Source: Streptomyces tsukubensis (lineage in GTDB: Bacteria > Actinomycetota > Actinomycetes > Streptomycetales > Streptomycetaceae). Taken from it: 64,000 bases of DNA. Position 1 is the first letter of the stretch; each line of letters starts with the position of its first letter. Shown piece by piece: positions 36,967 through 45,503 of this stretch. The translations under genes and the position numbers were made by a program. The notes beneath the pieces were generated by a model that saw only the letters and a list, made by a program, of their open reading frames with translations, was not told the origin of the DNA and did no database searches. The stretch spans positions 1,674,001-1,738,000 of the forward strand of contig NZ_CP045178.1 in NCBI RefSeq assembly GCF_009296025.1, given 5' to 3'.

Positions 36967-39035
36967 GCATCCCCTATCCGTTCACGGCCATCGTGGGCCA
37001 GGACGACCTGCGGCTGGCGCTGCTGCTCAACGCCGTGTCCTCGCGCGTCGGGGGCGTGCTCGTGCGCGGCGAGAAGGGCACCGCCAAGTCGACGGCGGTG
37101 CGCGCGCTCTCCGCGCTGATGCCGCCGGTGCGGACCGTGGTGGGCTGCCGGTTCTCGTGTGACCCCGCCGCGCCCGACCCGGCCTGCCCCGACGGGCCGC
37201 ACGAGCCGGGCGGCGGCGGCGCGCGAGCGGCGCGCATGGTCGAACTACCGGTCGGCGCCTCCGAGGACCGCTTGGTGGGCGCGCTCGACATCGAGCGGGC
37301 GCTGTCCGAGGGAGTCAAGGCGTTCGAGCCGGGGCTGCTCGCCGAGGCGCACCGCGGGATCCTCTACGTCGACGAGGTCAACCTCCTCCACGATCACCTG
37401 GTGGACCTCCTCCTGGACGCGGCGGCCATGGGCGCCAGTTACGTGGAGCGCGAAGGTGTCTCCGTACGGCACGCCTCGCGGTTCCTGCTGGTGGGCACGA
37501 TGAACCCCGAGGAGGGCGAGCTGCGGCCGCAGCTGCTCGACCGGTTCGGGCTGACCGTCGAGGTGTCCGCCTCCAGGGAGACCGATCAGCGGGTCGAGGT
37601 CGTCAGGCGCAGGCTCGCCCACGAGGACGACCCCGCCGGGTTCGCCGCGCGCTTCGCCGCCGAGGAGTCGGCGCTGCGGGACCGGATCGTCGCGGCGCGG
37701 GCGCTGCTGCCGCGTGTCGTGCTCGGCGACGGGGCGCTGCGCCAGATCGCGGCGACGTGCGCCGCCTTCGAGGTGGACGGGATGCGCGCCGACATCGTCA
37801 TGGCGCGGACCGCTTCCGCGCTGGCCGCGTGGGCGGGGCGTGAGGTCGTGCTGGCCGAGGACGTGCGGCAGGCCGCGCTTCTCGCGCTGCCGCACCGGCG
37901 CCGCAGGAACCCCTTCGACGCGCCGGGTCTCGACGAGGACAAGCTGGACGAGACGCTGGAGGAGTCGGCGGGCGAGGACGACGATCCGGACCCGGACCCC
38001 GACGGGCCCGGTGGCGGGACACCGCCCCCTGACGACGACGGCGGGGACGGCGATTCCGGGACTCCCCCCGCTGAGGCCGGGCGCGCGCCGGAGGCCGACG
38101 CGGACGCGCCCGAGGTCGACACTCCGTCAGAGCCGCGCGCCGAGCAGAGCGGTGAGCCGGGTGAGGAAGCGGGAAAAGGCCGCGGGGCGGGCGGAGCTGA
38201 GCAGCCCGCCGCCCGCGCCGAGGAGCCTTTCCGTACGAAGACGCTGAGCGTGCCCGGTCTCGGCGAAGGCGCCGCCGGGCGCAGGTCCCGCGCGCGTACC
38301 GAGCACGGGCGCACCACCGGGGCCAGGCGGCCGCGGGGCGCGCTCACCAAGCTGCACCTCGCGGCGACCGTGCAGGCGGCAGCCCCGCACCAGCGGGCGC
38401 GTGGCCGCAGCGGGCGGGGCCTCGTCGTGCGGCGGGACGATCTGCGGCAGGCCAACAGGGAGGGGCGCGAGGGCAATCTCGTGCTGTTCGTGGTGGACGC
38501 CTCGGGTTCGATGGCGGCGCGGAAGCGGATGAGCGCGGTGAAGGGGGCTGTGCTTTCGCTGCTGCTCGACGCCTACCAGCGGCGCGACAAGGTCGGCATG
38601 GTGACCTTCAGGGGCAAGGAGGCGGAGACGGTGCTGCCGCCGACCTCTTCTGTGGACGCGGCGGCGGCCCGGCTGGAGTCGCTGCCCACGGGTGGCCGTA
38701 CCCCGCTGGCCGCCGGGCTGCTGAAGGCCCACGACGTGCTGCGGGTGGAGCGGCTGCGGGACGCGTCGCGCCGGCCGCTGCTCGTGGTCGTCACCGACGG
38801 GCGCGCGACCGGCGGCCCACAACCGGTGGCGCTGGCCGCGAGGGCCGCAGGCCTGCACGCGGCGGAAGGCGTCGCCTCGGTGGTCGTGGACTGCGAGTCG
38901 GGCCCCGTGCGGCTGGGTCTCGCGGGGGCGCTCGCGGGTCAACTCGGCGGATCGGCAGTGACGTTGGACGAGCTGCGGGCCGACGCGCTCGCCGGGCTCG
39001 TCAAGGATGTTCGTACCGTGGGAAGGGCCGCGTAA
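36963..39035 (+). CDS. Fused cobaltochelatase ATPase subunit (ChlI/BchI plus VWA/BchD type)
   Basis: A 690-residue protein joining an AAA+ ATPase to a von Willebrand A domain. Walker A is GEKGTAKST (36-44); YVDEVNLLHDHLVDLLLDAA follows, and LLVGTMNPEEGELRPQLLDR is the sensor region. A Pro/Asp/Glu/Gly-rich linker covers about 325-430. The VWA metal site is VVDASGSM (Asp512, Ser514, Ser516). It should power cobalt insertion by CobN, replacing the separate CobS and CobT subunits of other bacteria. The ATG overlaps the cobN stop. Confidence 0.93.
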   Translation: MSIPYPFTAIVGQDDLRLALLLNAVSSRVGGVLVRGEKGTAKSTAVRALSALMPPVRTVVGCRFSCDPAAPDPACPDGPHEPGGGGARAARMVELPVGASEDRLVGALDIERALSEGVKAFEPGLLAEAHRGILYVDEVNLLHDHLVDLLLDAAAMGASYVEREGVSVRHASRFLLVGTMNPEEGELRPQLLDRFGLTVEVSASRETDQRVEVVRRRLAHEDDPAGFAARFAAEESALRDRIVAARALLPRVVLGDGALRQIAATCAAFEVDGMRADIVMARTASALAAWAGREVVLAEDVRQAALLALPHRRRRNPFDAPGLDEDKLDETLEESAGEDDDPDPDPDGPGGGTPPPDDDGGDGDSGTPPAEAGRAPEADADAPEVDTPSEPRAEQSGEPGEEAGKGRGAGGAEQPAARAEEPFRTKTLSVPGLGEGAAGRRSRARTEHGRTTGARRPRGALTKLHLAATVQAAAPHQRARGRSGRGLVVRRDDLRQANREGREGNLVLFVVDASGSMAARKRMSAVKGAVLSLLLDAYQRRDKVGMVTFRGKEAETVLPPTSSVDAAAARLESLPTGGRTPLAAGLLKAHDVLRVERLRDASRRPLLVVVTDGRATGGPQPVALAARAAGLHAAEGVASVVVDCESGPVRLGLAGALAGQLGGSAVTLDELRADALAGLVKDVRTVGRAA

Positions 39036-39634
39036 TGCCGCAGGGACAGCCGTCCGTCGTACCCGACGACGGGCTGACGACACGCCAGCGCCGCAACAGG
39101 CCGCTGCTGATCGTGCACACGGGGATCGGCAAGGGGAAGTCGACGGCCGCCTTCGGGCTCGCGCTGCGCGCCTGGAATCAGGGGTGGCCGATCGGGGTCT
39201 TCCAGTTCGTGAAGTCGGCGAAGTGGAAGGTCGGCGAGGAGAACGCGCTGAAGGTGCTGGGCGCCAGCGGCGAGGGCGGCCCGGTGGCCTGGCACAAGAT
39301 GGGCGAGGGCTGGTCGTGGGTGCAGCGCGACGCGCAGCTCGACAACGAGGAGAAGGCCCGCGAGGGCTGGGAGCAGGTCAAACGTGACCTGGCCGCCGAG
39401 ACGTACAAGCTCTACGTACTGGACGAGTTCGCCTATCCGATGCACTGGGGCTGGGTGGACCCGGCCGAGGTCGTGTCGGTGCTGCGGGACCGTCCTGGCA
39501 CCCAGCATGTGGTGATCACCGGCAGGAACGCGCCGCCCGAGCTGGTGGAGGCGGCGGACCTGGTGACGGACATGTCGAAGGTGAAGCACCCGATGGACGC
39601 GGGCCAGAAAGGGCAGAAGGGCATCGAGTGGTGA
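39035..39634 (+). CDS. cobO: Cob(I)yrinic acid a,c-diamide adenosyltransferase CobO
   Basis: A 199-residue enzyme that transfers adenosine from ATP to the cobalt of corrinoids. P-loop HTGIGKGKST (about 28-37), YVLDEFAYPMHWGWVD and ITGRNAPPELVEAADLVTDM are family hallmarks, and the end KHPMDAGQKGQKGIEW is typical. Start ATG 39035 shares a base with the TAA of the preceding gene. Confidence 0.97.
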   Translation: MPQGQPSVVPDDGLTTRQRRNRPLLIVHTGIGKGKSTAAFGLALRAWNQGWPIGVFQFVKSAKWKVGEENALKVLGASGEGGPVAWHKMGEGWSWVQRDAQLDNEEKAREGWEQVKRDLAAETYKLYVLDEFAYPMHWGWVDPAEVVSVLRDRPGTQHVVITGRNAPPELVEAADLVTDMSKVKHPMDAGQKGQKGIEW

Positions 39635-41058
39635 CAGGTTCAGGGGTGACAGGTTCTCGGGTGACAGATTCAGGGTCACGCTCCGTCCCCCGGCTCGTCA
39701 TCGCCGCCCCCGCCTCCGGCAGCGGCAAGACGACCGTCGCCACCGGCCTGATGGCCGCGCTGGCGCGGGCCGGGCTGTCGGTCTCCCCGCACAAGGTGGG
39801 GCCCGACTACATCGACCCCGGCTATCACGCCCTCGCGACGGGCAGGCCGGGCAGGAACCTCGACGCGTACCTGTGCGGTCCCGCCCTGCTCGCTCCGCTC
39901 TTCGCCCACGGGGCGCGGGGCGCGGACGTGGCGGTCGTGGAGGGTGTGATGGGGCTGTACGACGGGGCTTCGGGCCAGGGCGAGTTGGCGTCGACGGCGC
40001 AGGTCGCGAAAGTACTGCGGGCGCCCGTGGTGCTGGTCGTCGACGCCTCGTCGCAGTCGCGGTCCGTGGCGGCCCTCGTGCACGGTTTCGCCTCGTGGGA
40101 CCCGGAGGTACGGATCGGCGGAGTGATCCTCAACAAGGTCGGCTCCGACCGCCACGAGGAGTTGCTGCGGGACGCCCTCGACGCGTCGGGGGTGCCGGTA
40201 CTCGGGGTACTGCGGCGGGCCGGTGAGCTGTTCACTCCCTCCCGCCACCTCGGTCTCGTACCCGCCGCGGAACGGCGGGCGGAGGCCGTGGACGCGGTGG
40301 CGGCGCTCGCGCAACGGGTAAGGGAGGGCTGCGACCTCGACGCGCTGCTCGCCCTGGCCAGGTCGGCGCCGGGGCTGGACGCTCCGGAGTGGACGCCGGG
40401 GTTCGAACCGGTCGCGGGCACGCCTGTGGTGGTGGACCGGCCCGCAGCGGTCGCGGGCAGGCCCGTGGTGGCGGTGGCCGGGGGGCCCGCGTTCACCTTC
40501 TCCTACGCCGAGCAGGCCGAGCTGCTGACCGCCGCGGGCGCAGAGGTCGCCGTCTTCGACCCGCTGCGGGACGAGCGGCTGCCCGAGGGGGCCAGGGGGC
40601 TCGTCATCGGGGGCGGCTTTCCCGAGGTGTACGCGCCTGAGCTGTCGGCCAACGCCCCGCTGCGCGAGGCCGTCGCGGCCCTGGCAGAGTCGGGTGCGCC
40701 GGTGGCCGCGGAATGCGCCGGGCTGCTGTATCTCGCCAAGTCCCTTGAGGGCAAGGAGATGTGCGGGGTGCTGGACGCGCGGGCGCGGATGGCGGAACGG
40801 CTGACGCTCGGCTACCGCGAGGTGGTGGCCGTCTCCGACAGCGTGCTCGCCGCCGCGGGGACCAGGACGCGGGGACACGAGTTCCACCGGACGGTGCTCG
40901 ATCCCGGGGCGGGGGCCGCGCCCGCGTGGGGCATCACGGGGCCGGGGAAGCGGGTCGAGGGATTCGTGCGAGGAGGTGTGCACGCGAGTTACGTGCACAC
41001 CCACCCGGCGGGGGAACCGGGGATGGTCCGCAGGTTCGTGGAGCGGTGCGCGGGGTGA
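39628..41058 (+). CDS. cobB: Cobyrinate a,c-diamide synthase CobB/CbiA
   Basis: A 476-residue glutamine-dependent amidase of the a and c carboxylates. The ATPase begins PRLVIAAPASGSGKTTVATG (from residue 21), followed by HKVGPDYIDPGYHALATGR. The amidotransferase domain has GGGFPEVYAPEL and AAECAGLLYLAK (Cys363). The first 18 residues (VTGSG-VTGSR-VTDSG) come from a 15-bp direct repeat with GTG codons at 39628, 39631, 39646 and 39661, so the true start could be any of them. Overlaps cobO by 7 bp. Confidence 0.95.
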   Translation: MVTGSGVTGSRVTDSGSRSVPRLVIAAPASGSGKTTVATGLMAALARAGLSVSPHKVGPDYIDPGYHALATGRPGRNLDAYLCGPALLAPLFAHGARGADVAVVEGVMGLYDGASGQGELASTAQVAKVLRAPVVLVVDASSQSRSVAALVHGFASWDPEVRIGGVILNKVGSDRHEELLRDALDASGVPVLGVLRRAGELFTPSRHLGLVPAAERRAEAVDAVAALAQRVREGCDLDALLALARSAPGLDAPEWTPGFEPVAGTPVVVDRPAAVAGRPVVAVAGGPAFTFSYAEQAELLTAAGAEVAVFDPLRDERLPEGARGLVIGGGFPEVYAPELSANAPLREAVAALAESGAPVAAECAGLLYLAKSLEGKEMCGVLDARARMAERLTLGYREVVAVSDSVLAAAGTRTRGHEFHRTVLDPGAGAAPAWGITGPGKRVEGFVRGGVHASYVHTHPAGEPGMVRRFVERCAG

Positions 41059-41209
41059 GGTACGCGGGACCGGCGGTGGGTCGGGAGCGGTACGACGAGG
41101 GTATGAGGCCCGGTGGGCGCGGGTGGCTCGGCAGGCCCGCGTGGCCCGGCGGACACAGGTGGCGTGAGTGTGTGGCGGAGTTCGCGGAGTTCAGGGAGAG
41201 GTGCGCGGT

Positions 41210-41959
41210 ATGAGCAGTCTGATCGGGGTCGGGGTCGGTCCTGGTGACCCGGAGTTGATGACGGTCAAGGGCGTGAACGCCCTGCGCGCCGCCGATGTGG
41301 TCGTGGTGCCCGTGATGGCCTCCGCCGACGGCACCGACCTGGGCGAACCGGGGCGCGCGGAGGCCACGGTGCTGCACTATGTGGGCGCCGAGAAGGTCGT
41401 ACGGGTCGTGTTCGCGCTCAACGAGCGCTCCGACCGGGCGCGCAGGGAGGCCGCGTGGGACGCGGCGGGCGCGCGCGTCGCTGAGCTGCTGCGGGAGCGG
41501 GGGGTGGTGGCCTTCGCGACGATCGGTGATCCCCATGTGTACTCGACCTTCCGGTATCTGGCACAGACGGTGACCGCGCTGGTGGAGGGGACCGAGGTCG
41601 CCACGGTGCCGGGCATCACGGCGATGCAGGATCTGGCGGCGCGCGCGGGAGCGGTGCTCGCTGAGGGCACGGAGCCGCTGACCCTGGTGCCGGTGACGGC
41701 GGGCTCCGCCGCGCTTAAGGACGCGCTCGATGGCCCCGGGACGGTCGTGGCGTACAAGTTCGGGCGGCTGGCGGGCGAGGTCGCGACGGCGCTGCGGGAG
41801 ACGGGCCGGCTGGACGGCGCGGTGTGGGGCTCCGCGCTCGGGCTGCCGGGCGAATCGATCCGCCCCGCGGCGGAGCTGACGGACGAGGGCCCGTTGCCGT
41901 ATCTGTCGACGCTGATCGCACCGGCGCGGCGCGGGGGCGAACGCGGGGAGAAACTGTGA
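41210..41959 (+). CDS. cobI: Precorrin-2 C20-methyltransferase CobI
   Basis: A 249-residue SAM-dependent tetrapyrrole methylase. The N-terminal GVGVGPGDPELMTVKGVNAL loop, VAFATIGDPHVYSTFRYLA and TVPGITAMQDLAARAG match CobI/CbiL. Start ATG 41210 behind GGGAGAGG. It lies 150 bp after cobB, so it could have its own promoter. Its 3' end faces the ZIP transporter gene across a 123-bp-period repeat array. Confidence 0.93.
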   Translation: MSSLIGVGVGPGDPELMTVKGVNALRAADVVVVPVMASADGTDLGEPGRAEATVLHYVGAEKVVRVVFALNERSDRARREAAWDAAGARVAELLRERGVVAFATIGDPHVYSTFRYLAQTVTALVEGTEVATVPGITAMQDLAARAGAVLAEGTEPLTLVPVTAGSAALKDALDGPGTVVAYKFGRLAGEVATALRETGRLDGAVWGSALGLPGESIRPAAELTDEGPLPYLSTLIAPARRGGERGEKL

Positions 41960-42028
41960 CGCCGGCTCTCCATCACGCCTGCGCCTGTTTCTGTGGCCGC
42001 GCCTGGGCCCGCGCCTGGGCGGCGCGCG

Positions 42029-42492
42029 GGCGGCGACAGAGGTTTTCGGCCTCCGGCCGGACGTCCTGCGGGCACGGGTTCGCCTCACCCTCGGGTCGTA
42101 CGGCCAGCGGACACGAGCCGCTGATCTCGGCCTCCGACCGGACGGACTGCGGGCACGGACCGCTGATCTCAGCATCCGACCGGACCACCTACCGACACGG
42201 GTTCGCCTCACCCTCGGGGCGTACGGCCAGCGGACACAAGCCGCTGATCTCAGCATCCGACCGGACGGACTGCGGGCACGGACCGCTGATCTCAGCATCC
42301 GACCGGACCACCTACCGACACGGGTTCGCCTCACCCTCGGGCCGTACGGCCAGCGGACACAAGCCGCTGATCTCAGCATCCGACCGGACGGACTGCGGGC
42401 ACGGACCGCTGATCTCAGCATCCGACCGGACCACCTACCGACACGGGTTCGCCTCACCCTCGGGCCGTACGGCCAGCGGGTACGAGCCGCTC
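42029..42492. repeat. Higher-order tandem array, 123-bp period built of three related modules
   Basis: The marker cacgggttcgcctcaccc recurs at 42073, 42196, 42319 and 42442, exactly 123 bp apart. Each period holds three modules of about 42, 43 and 38 bp; the first two share ccgctgatctcagcatccg. The first module contains a 6-bp stem, CAGCGG with CCGCTG, around a 7-nt loop, and the second a weaker version. The array fills the space between the cobI stop and the stop of the ZIP gene, ending 4 bp before the latter. 123 is a multiple of three, so frames stay open, but codon use does not suggest a protein. Confidence 0.93.
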
Positions 42493-42495
42493 CCC

Positions 42496-43224
42496 TCACC
42501 CCCCGGCCGCCCCGATCACCAGCCACATCAGGGCCGCGCCCGCCACCGTGCAGAGCAGGGTGGAGCGCGCCGGGTGGCGGTGGCTGGCCTCGGGGAGGAT
42601 CTCCGCTGCCGCGATGTAGAGGAGCACACCGCCGAAAAAGCCGAGATAGCAGGCGAGTGCTTGCGCCGGAATGGTGAAGAACAGCGTCGAGGCCGCCCCC
42701 ACCACCGGGGCGAGCGCGTCCGCCCCCAGCATGGCGAGGGCCTTGCGGCGGGCGTTCCCGTAGGCGCGGGTGAGCGTATAGGTGTTGAAGCCGTCGGCGA
42801 AGTCGTGGCTGATGACGGCGAGCGCCACGGTCAGCCCCATGGCGTTGCCCACCTGGAACGACGCGCCGATGGCCACACCGTCGGCGACGCTGTGGCCGAC
42901 CATGGCGGAGGCCGCGCCGATACCGACCTGCGGCACCTGGTCGGGGTCCTGCGCCCCGTGCGCGGACTGCCGCAGCGCGAGGAGCCGTTCGATGACGTGC
43001 GCGGCGAGGAACCCCGCGACGAAGAGCAGGAAGGCCGCGGGCACTCCGTAGACGTGTCGCTCCGCCCCCTCGATGGCCTCGGGCAGCAGGTCGAGACCGA
43101 CCACGCCGAGCATCAGCCCGCCGGCGAAGCCCAGGACGAGGTGGCGCCGGTCGGTGACGTGGTGAGCGGCCCAGCCGCCGACCAGTGTCATCACGAACGA
43201 ACCCAGTGCCACGAGCACGACCAT
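42496..43224 (-). CDS. ZIP family metal transporter
   Basis: A 242-residue membrane protein with about eight helices. Helix IV contains MVGHSVADGVAIGASFQVGN and helix V ISHDFADGFNTYTLTRAYGN, the paired His/Asp metal-binding motifs of ZIP transporters; GLDLLPEA and AAAEILPEA complete the pattern. It should import a divalent metal. It is inverted between cobI and cobM, so cobalt (or zinc) supply for the cluster is a reasonable guess. ATG 43224 has AAGGGA upstream. Confidence 0.9.
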   Translation of the reverse strand: MVVLVALGSFVMTLVGGWAAHHVTDRRHLVLGFAGGLMLGVVGLDLLPEAIEGAERHVYGVPAAFLLFVAGFLAAHVIERLLALRQSAHGAQDPDQVPQVGIGAASAMVGHSVADGVAIGASFQVGNAMGLTVALAVISHDFADGFNTYTLTRAYGNARRKALAMLGADALAPVVGAASTLFFTIPAQALACYLGFFGGVLLYIAAAEILPEASHRHPARSTLLCTVAGAALMWLVIGAAGG

Positions 43225-43354
43225 GGTCCCTTGCTAGCCGATTGACCCGCCGCCCGCACATCGCGCGGCCGCCCGACCCCGACTGACCCGTACGAGCAGC
43301 TCCCCCCGATCGCCCCCGCCCAGGGGCCCGGGATCCCGAGAGGAACCTCTTCCC

Positions 43355-44253
43355 ATGTCCGATGGACCCACCGGCAAAGTCACCTTCGTCGGCGCAGGCC
43401 CAGGCGCGGCCGATCTGCTGACCTTCCGTGCCGCCCGCGCCATCGCCGACGCCGATGTCGTGATCTGGGCGGCCAGCCTGGTGCAGGCGGAGGTGTTGGA
43501 GCACGCGCGGGAGGGCGCGGAGATCCTGGACTCGGCGGCGATGTCGCTGGAGGAGGTCGTCACCGTGTACGAGCGTGCGGCGCGCCAGGGGCTCAGGGTG
43601 GCGCGCATCCACTCGGGCGACCCGTCGCTGTGGGGCGGCACGCAGGAGCAGCTCGACCGGTGTGCGGCGCTGGGTGTCGAGGTGGAGATCGTGCCGGGAG
43701 TGTCGTCGTTCTCGGCGGTGGCCGCGCTGGCCGGGCGTGAGCTGACCATTCCCGAGGTCGCCAGTCGGTGATCCTGACGCGCCTCGGTGGCGGCAAGACG
43801 CCGATGCCGCCGGGTGAGGAGGTGCGGGAGTTCGCCAAACACGGGACGACGATGGCGCTGTTCCTCTCGGCGGCGCGCTCCGGGCAGCTCGTGAAGGAAC
43901 TGCTGGAGGGCGGGTATCCGACGTCGACTCCGGTGGTGGTGGCCCATCAGGCGACCTGGCCCGAGAAGCTGGTGCTGCGCTGCACGGTCGGCACGCTGGA
44001 GGAGACCGTCAAGGAGCACAAGCTGTGGAAGCACACGCTGTTCCTGGTCGGCGCGGCGCTGTCCGCCGAGGGCACCCGCTCGCACCTGTACCACCCGGGG
44101 CACTTCCACGGCTTCAGGAAGGCGGAGCCGGGGGCGCGCAGGGCGCTGCGGGAGCAGGACGCGCGCGCCGCCGCCGCTTCCGTCCGCGGTGTGGCCGCCG
44201 CCTCCCCGGTGAACAGGACGCAGGGGCCGCTCGTCCAGGACGCCCCGCGGTGA
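43355..44253 (+). pseudogene. cobM: Precorrin-4 C11-methyltransferase CobM, split by a one-base deletion
   Basis: The first 138 codons (43355-43771) encode the N-terminal half: VTFVGAGPGAADLLTFRAAR, RIHSGDPSLWGGTQEQLDR, GVSSFSAVAALAGRELTIPE. The frame then hits TGA. The rest (43768-44253) continues in another frame with VILTRLGGGKTPMPPGEEVR and the complete C-terminal half. Family members read PEVAQSVILTR here; adding one C in the run at 43761-43762 restores this and a 299-residue protein. Either a real frameshift, a sequencing error, or two coupled half-genes (GTG at 43768 overlaps the stop). Confidence 0.9.
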
Positions 44254-45503
44254 TCTCGGTCATCGGTACGGGGACGGGCGAGCCGCTGTCCGAGGAGGCG
44301 CGGTCGGTGCTGGCGGGGGCGGGGCTCGCCGTCGGCGCGGCGCGCCACCTCGACGCGGCCGGGCTCCCTCCGCGGGCCAGGCGGCTGGTGCTCGGCCCGC
44401 TGGCCCCCGCCCTGGACGCGATCGAGGAGTACGAGGCGTCGGATGCGGGCCCCGTGGTGGTGCTGGCCTCGGGCGACCCCGGGTTCTTCGGGATCGTGCG
44501 GGTGCTGGCCGAACGGTTCGGGCGCGAGCGGCTCGACGTACGCCCCGGGGTGTCGTCGGTGGCCGCGGCCTTCGCGCGGATCGGGCTGCCGTGGGACGAC
44601 GCCGTGGTGGTGAGCGCGCACGGCCGCGCCCTGCGTACGGCGGTGAACGTCTGCCGCTCGCACCCGAAGACCGCGGTCCTGACAGGACCTGGCGCGGGCC
44701 CGGCCGAACTCGGCGCGGAGCTGGCGCGCCGCTCCCCCGGGCGGACGCTGGTCGTCGCCTCAGCGGTGGGCGATCCGGTGCGTGAGCGGGTCGAGTGGCT
44801 GACGCCCGCCGAGGCCGCGGCCCGTACGTGGGACGCGGTCAGTGTGGTGCTGTGCCTCGAATCCGCGGCAGGTCCTGGGCCCGCGCGGACGGTGGCGGGT
44901 CCCGCCGTCGGCCCCGCGGGGTGGGCGCTGCCCGAGGAGGAGTTCGCCCACCGTGACTCGATGATCACCAAGTTCGAGGTGCGGGCGCTCGCCCTCGCGA
45001 GGCTCGGACCGCGTCTCGGGGATCTCGTGTGGGACATCGGCGCGGGGTCCGGCTCGGTGGCCGTGGAGTGCGCGCGGCTGGGCGCCGCGGTGGTCGCGGT
45101 CGAGAAGACCGCGGACGGTGTGGCGCGGATCCGCGACAACGCGCGGGCGCACGGCGTGGATGTGCGTGTCGTGCACGGTGACGCGCCGACGGTGCTCTCC
45201 GATCTCAGCGACCCCGACGCGGTGTTCGTCGGCGGCGGCGGCGAAGAACTGCCCGCGATCGTCGCGGCCTGTGCCAGGCGGGGCCCGAGGGCCCTGGTCG
45301 TGGCGATGGCGGCGCTCGACCGGGTGCCCGCCGTGCGGGCCGCGCTGCGGACCGCCGGATACGCCCCCGACGGCGTACTCCTGCAGTCGTCGCGGCTCGC
45401 GCCGCTGCCGGGTGACGTGACCCGGCTCGCGGCGGCCAACCCTGTCTTCCTGCTGTGGGGCGTCCGCCCCCCGGCGCCTGCGTACGAAGGAGAGAACCAG
45501 TGA
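44250..45503 (+). CDS. cobL: Precorrin-6Y C5,15-methyltransferase (decarboxylating) CobL, CbiE-CbiT fusion
   Basis: A 417-residue two-domain enzyme. The CbiE part (1 to about 200) has IGTGTGEPLSEEARSVLAGA and VLASGDPGFFGIVRVLAERF. The CbiT part begins near 235 with HRDSMITKFEVRALALARLG and has the SAM site WDIGAGSGSVAVECARLGA. It methylates C5 and C15 and removes the C12 acetate carboxyl. The GTG at 44250 overlaps the cobM C-terminal frame by 4 bp. Confidence 0.94.
   Translation: MISVIGTGTGEPLSEEARSVLAGAGLAVGAARHLDAAGLPPRARRLVLGPLAPALDAIEEYEASDAGPVVVLASGDPGFFGIVRVLAERFGRERLDVRPGVSSVAAAFARIGLPWDDAVVVSAHGRALRTAVNVCRSHPKTAVLTGPGAGPAELGAELARRSPGRTLVVASAVGDPVRERVEWLTPAEAAARTWDAVSVVLCLESAAGPGPARTVAGPAVGPAGWALPEEEFAHRDSMITKFEVRALALARLGPRLGDLVWDIGAGSGSVAVECARLGAAVVAVEKTADGVARIRDNARAHGVDVRVVHGDAPTVLSDLSDPDAVFVGGGGEELPAIVAACARRGPRALVVAMAALDRVPAVRAALRTAGYAPDGVLLQSSRLAPLPGDVTRLAAANPVFLLWGVRPPAPAYEGENQ

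Noticed and set aside
40395..40415. A tRNA-like gggttcgaacc word
   Set aside because: It lies inside the conserved cobB coding sequence and no cloverleaf can be drawn.
41824..43245. Plus-strand frame that translates the 123-bp array into 41-residue repeats
   Set aside because: The period is a multiple of three, so any frame stays open. It begins inside cobI, runs antisense through ZIP, and has no start signal.
40934..43612. A long minus-strand open frame of nearly 900 codons crossing cobB, cobI, the repeat array, ZIP and cobM
   Set aside because: It is antisense to well-recognised genes, is dominated by Arg/Pro/Ala, and matches no family. High GC keeps such frames open.
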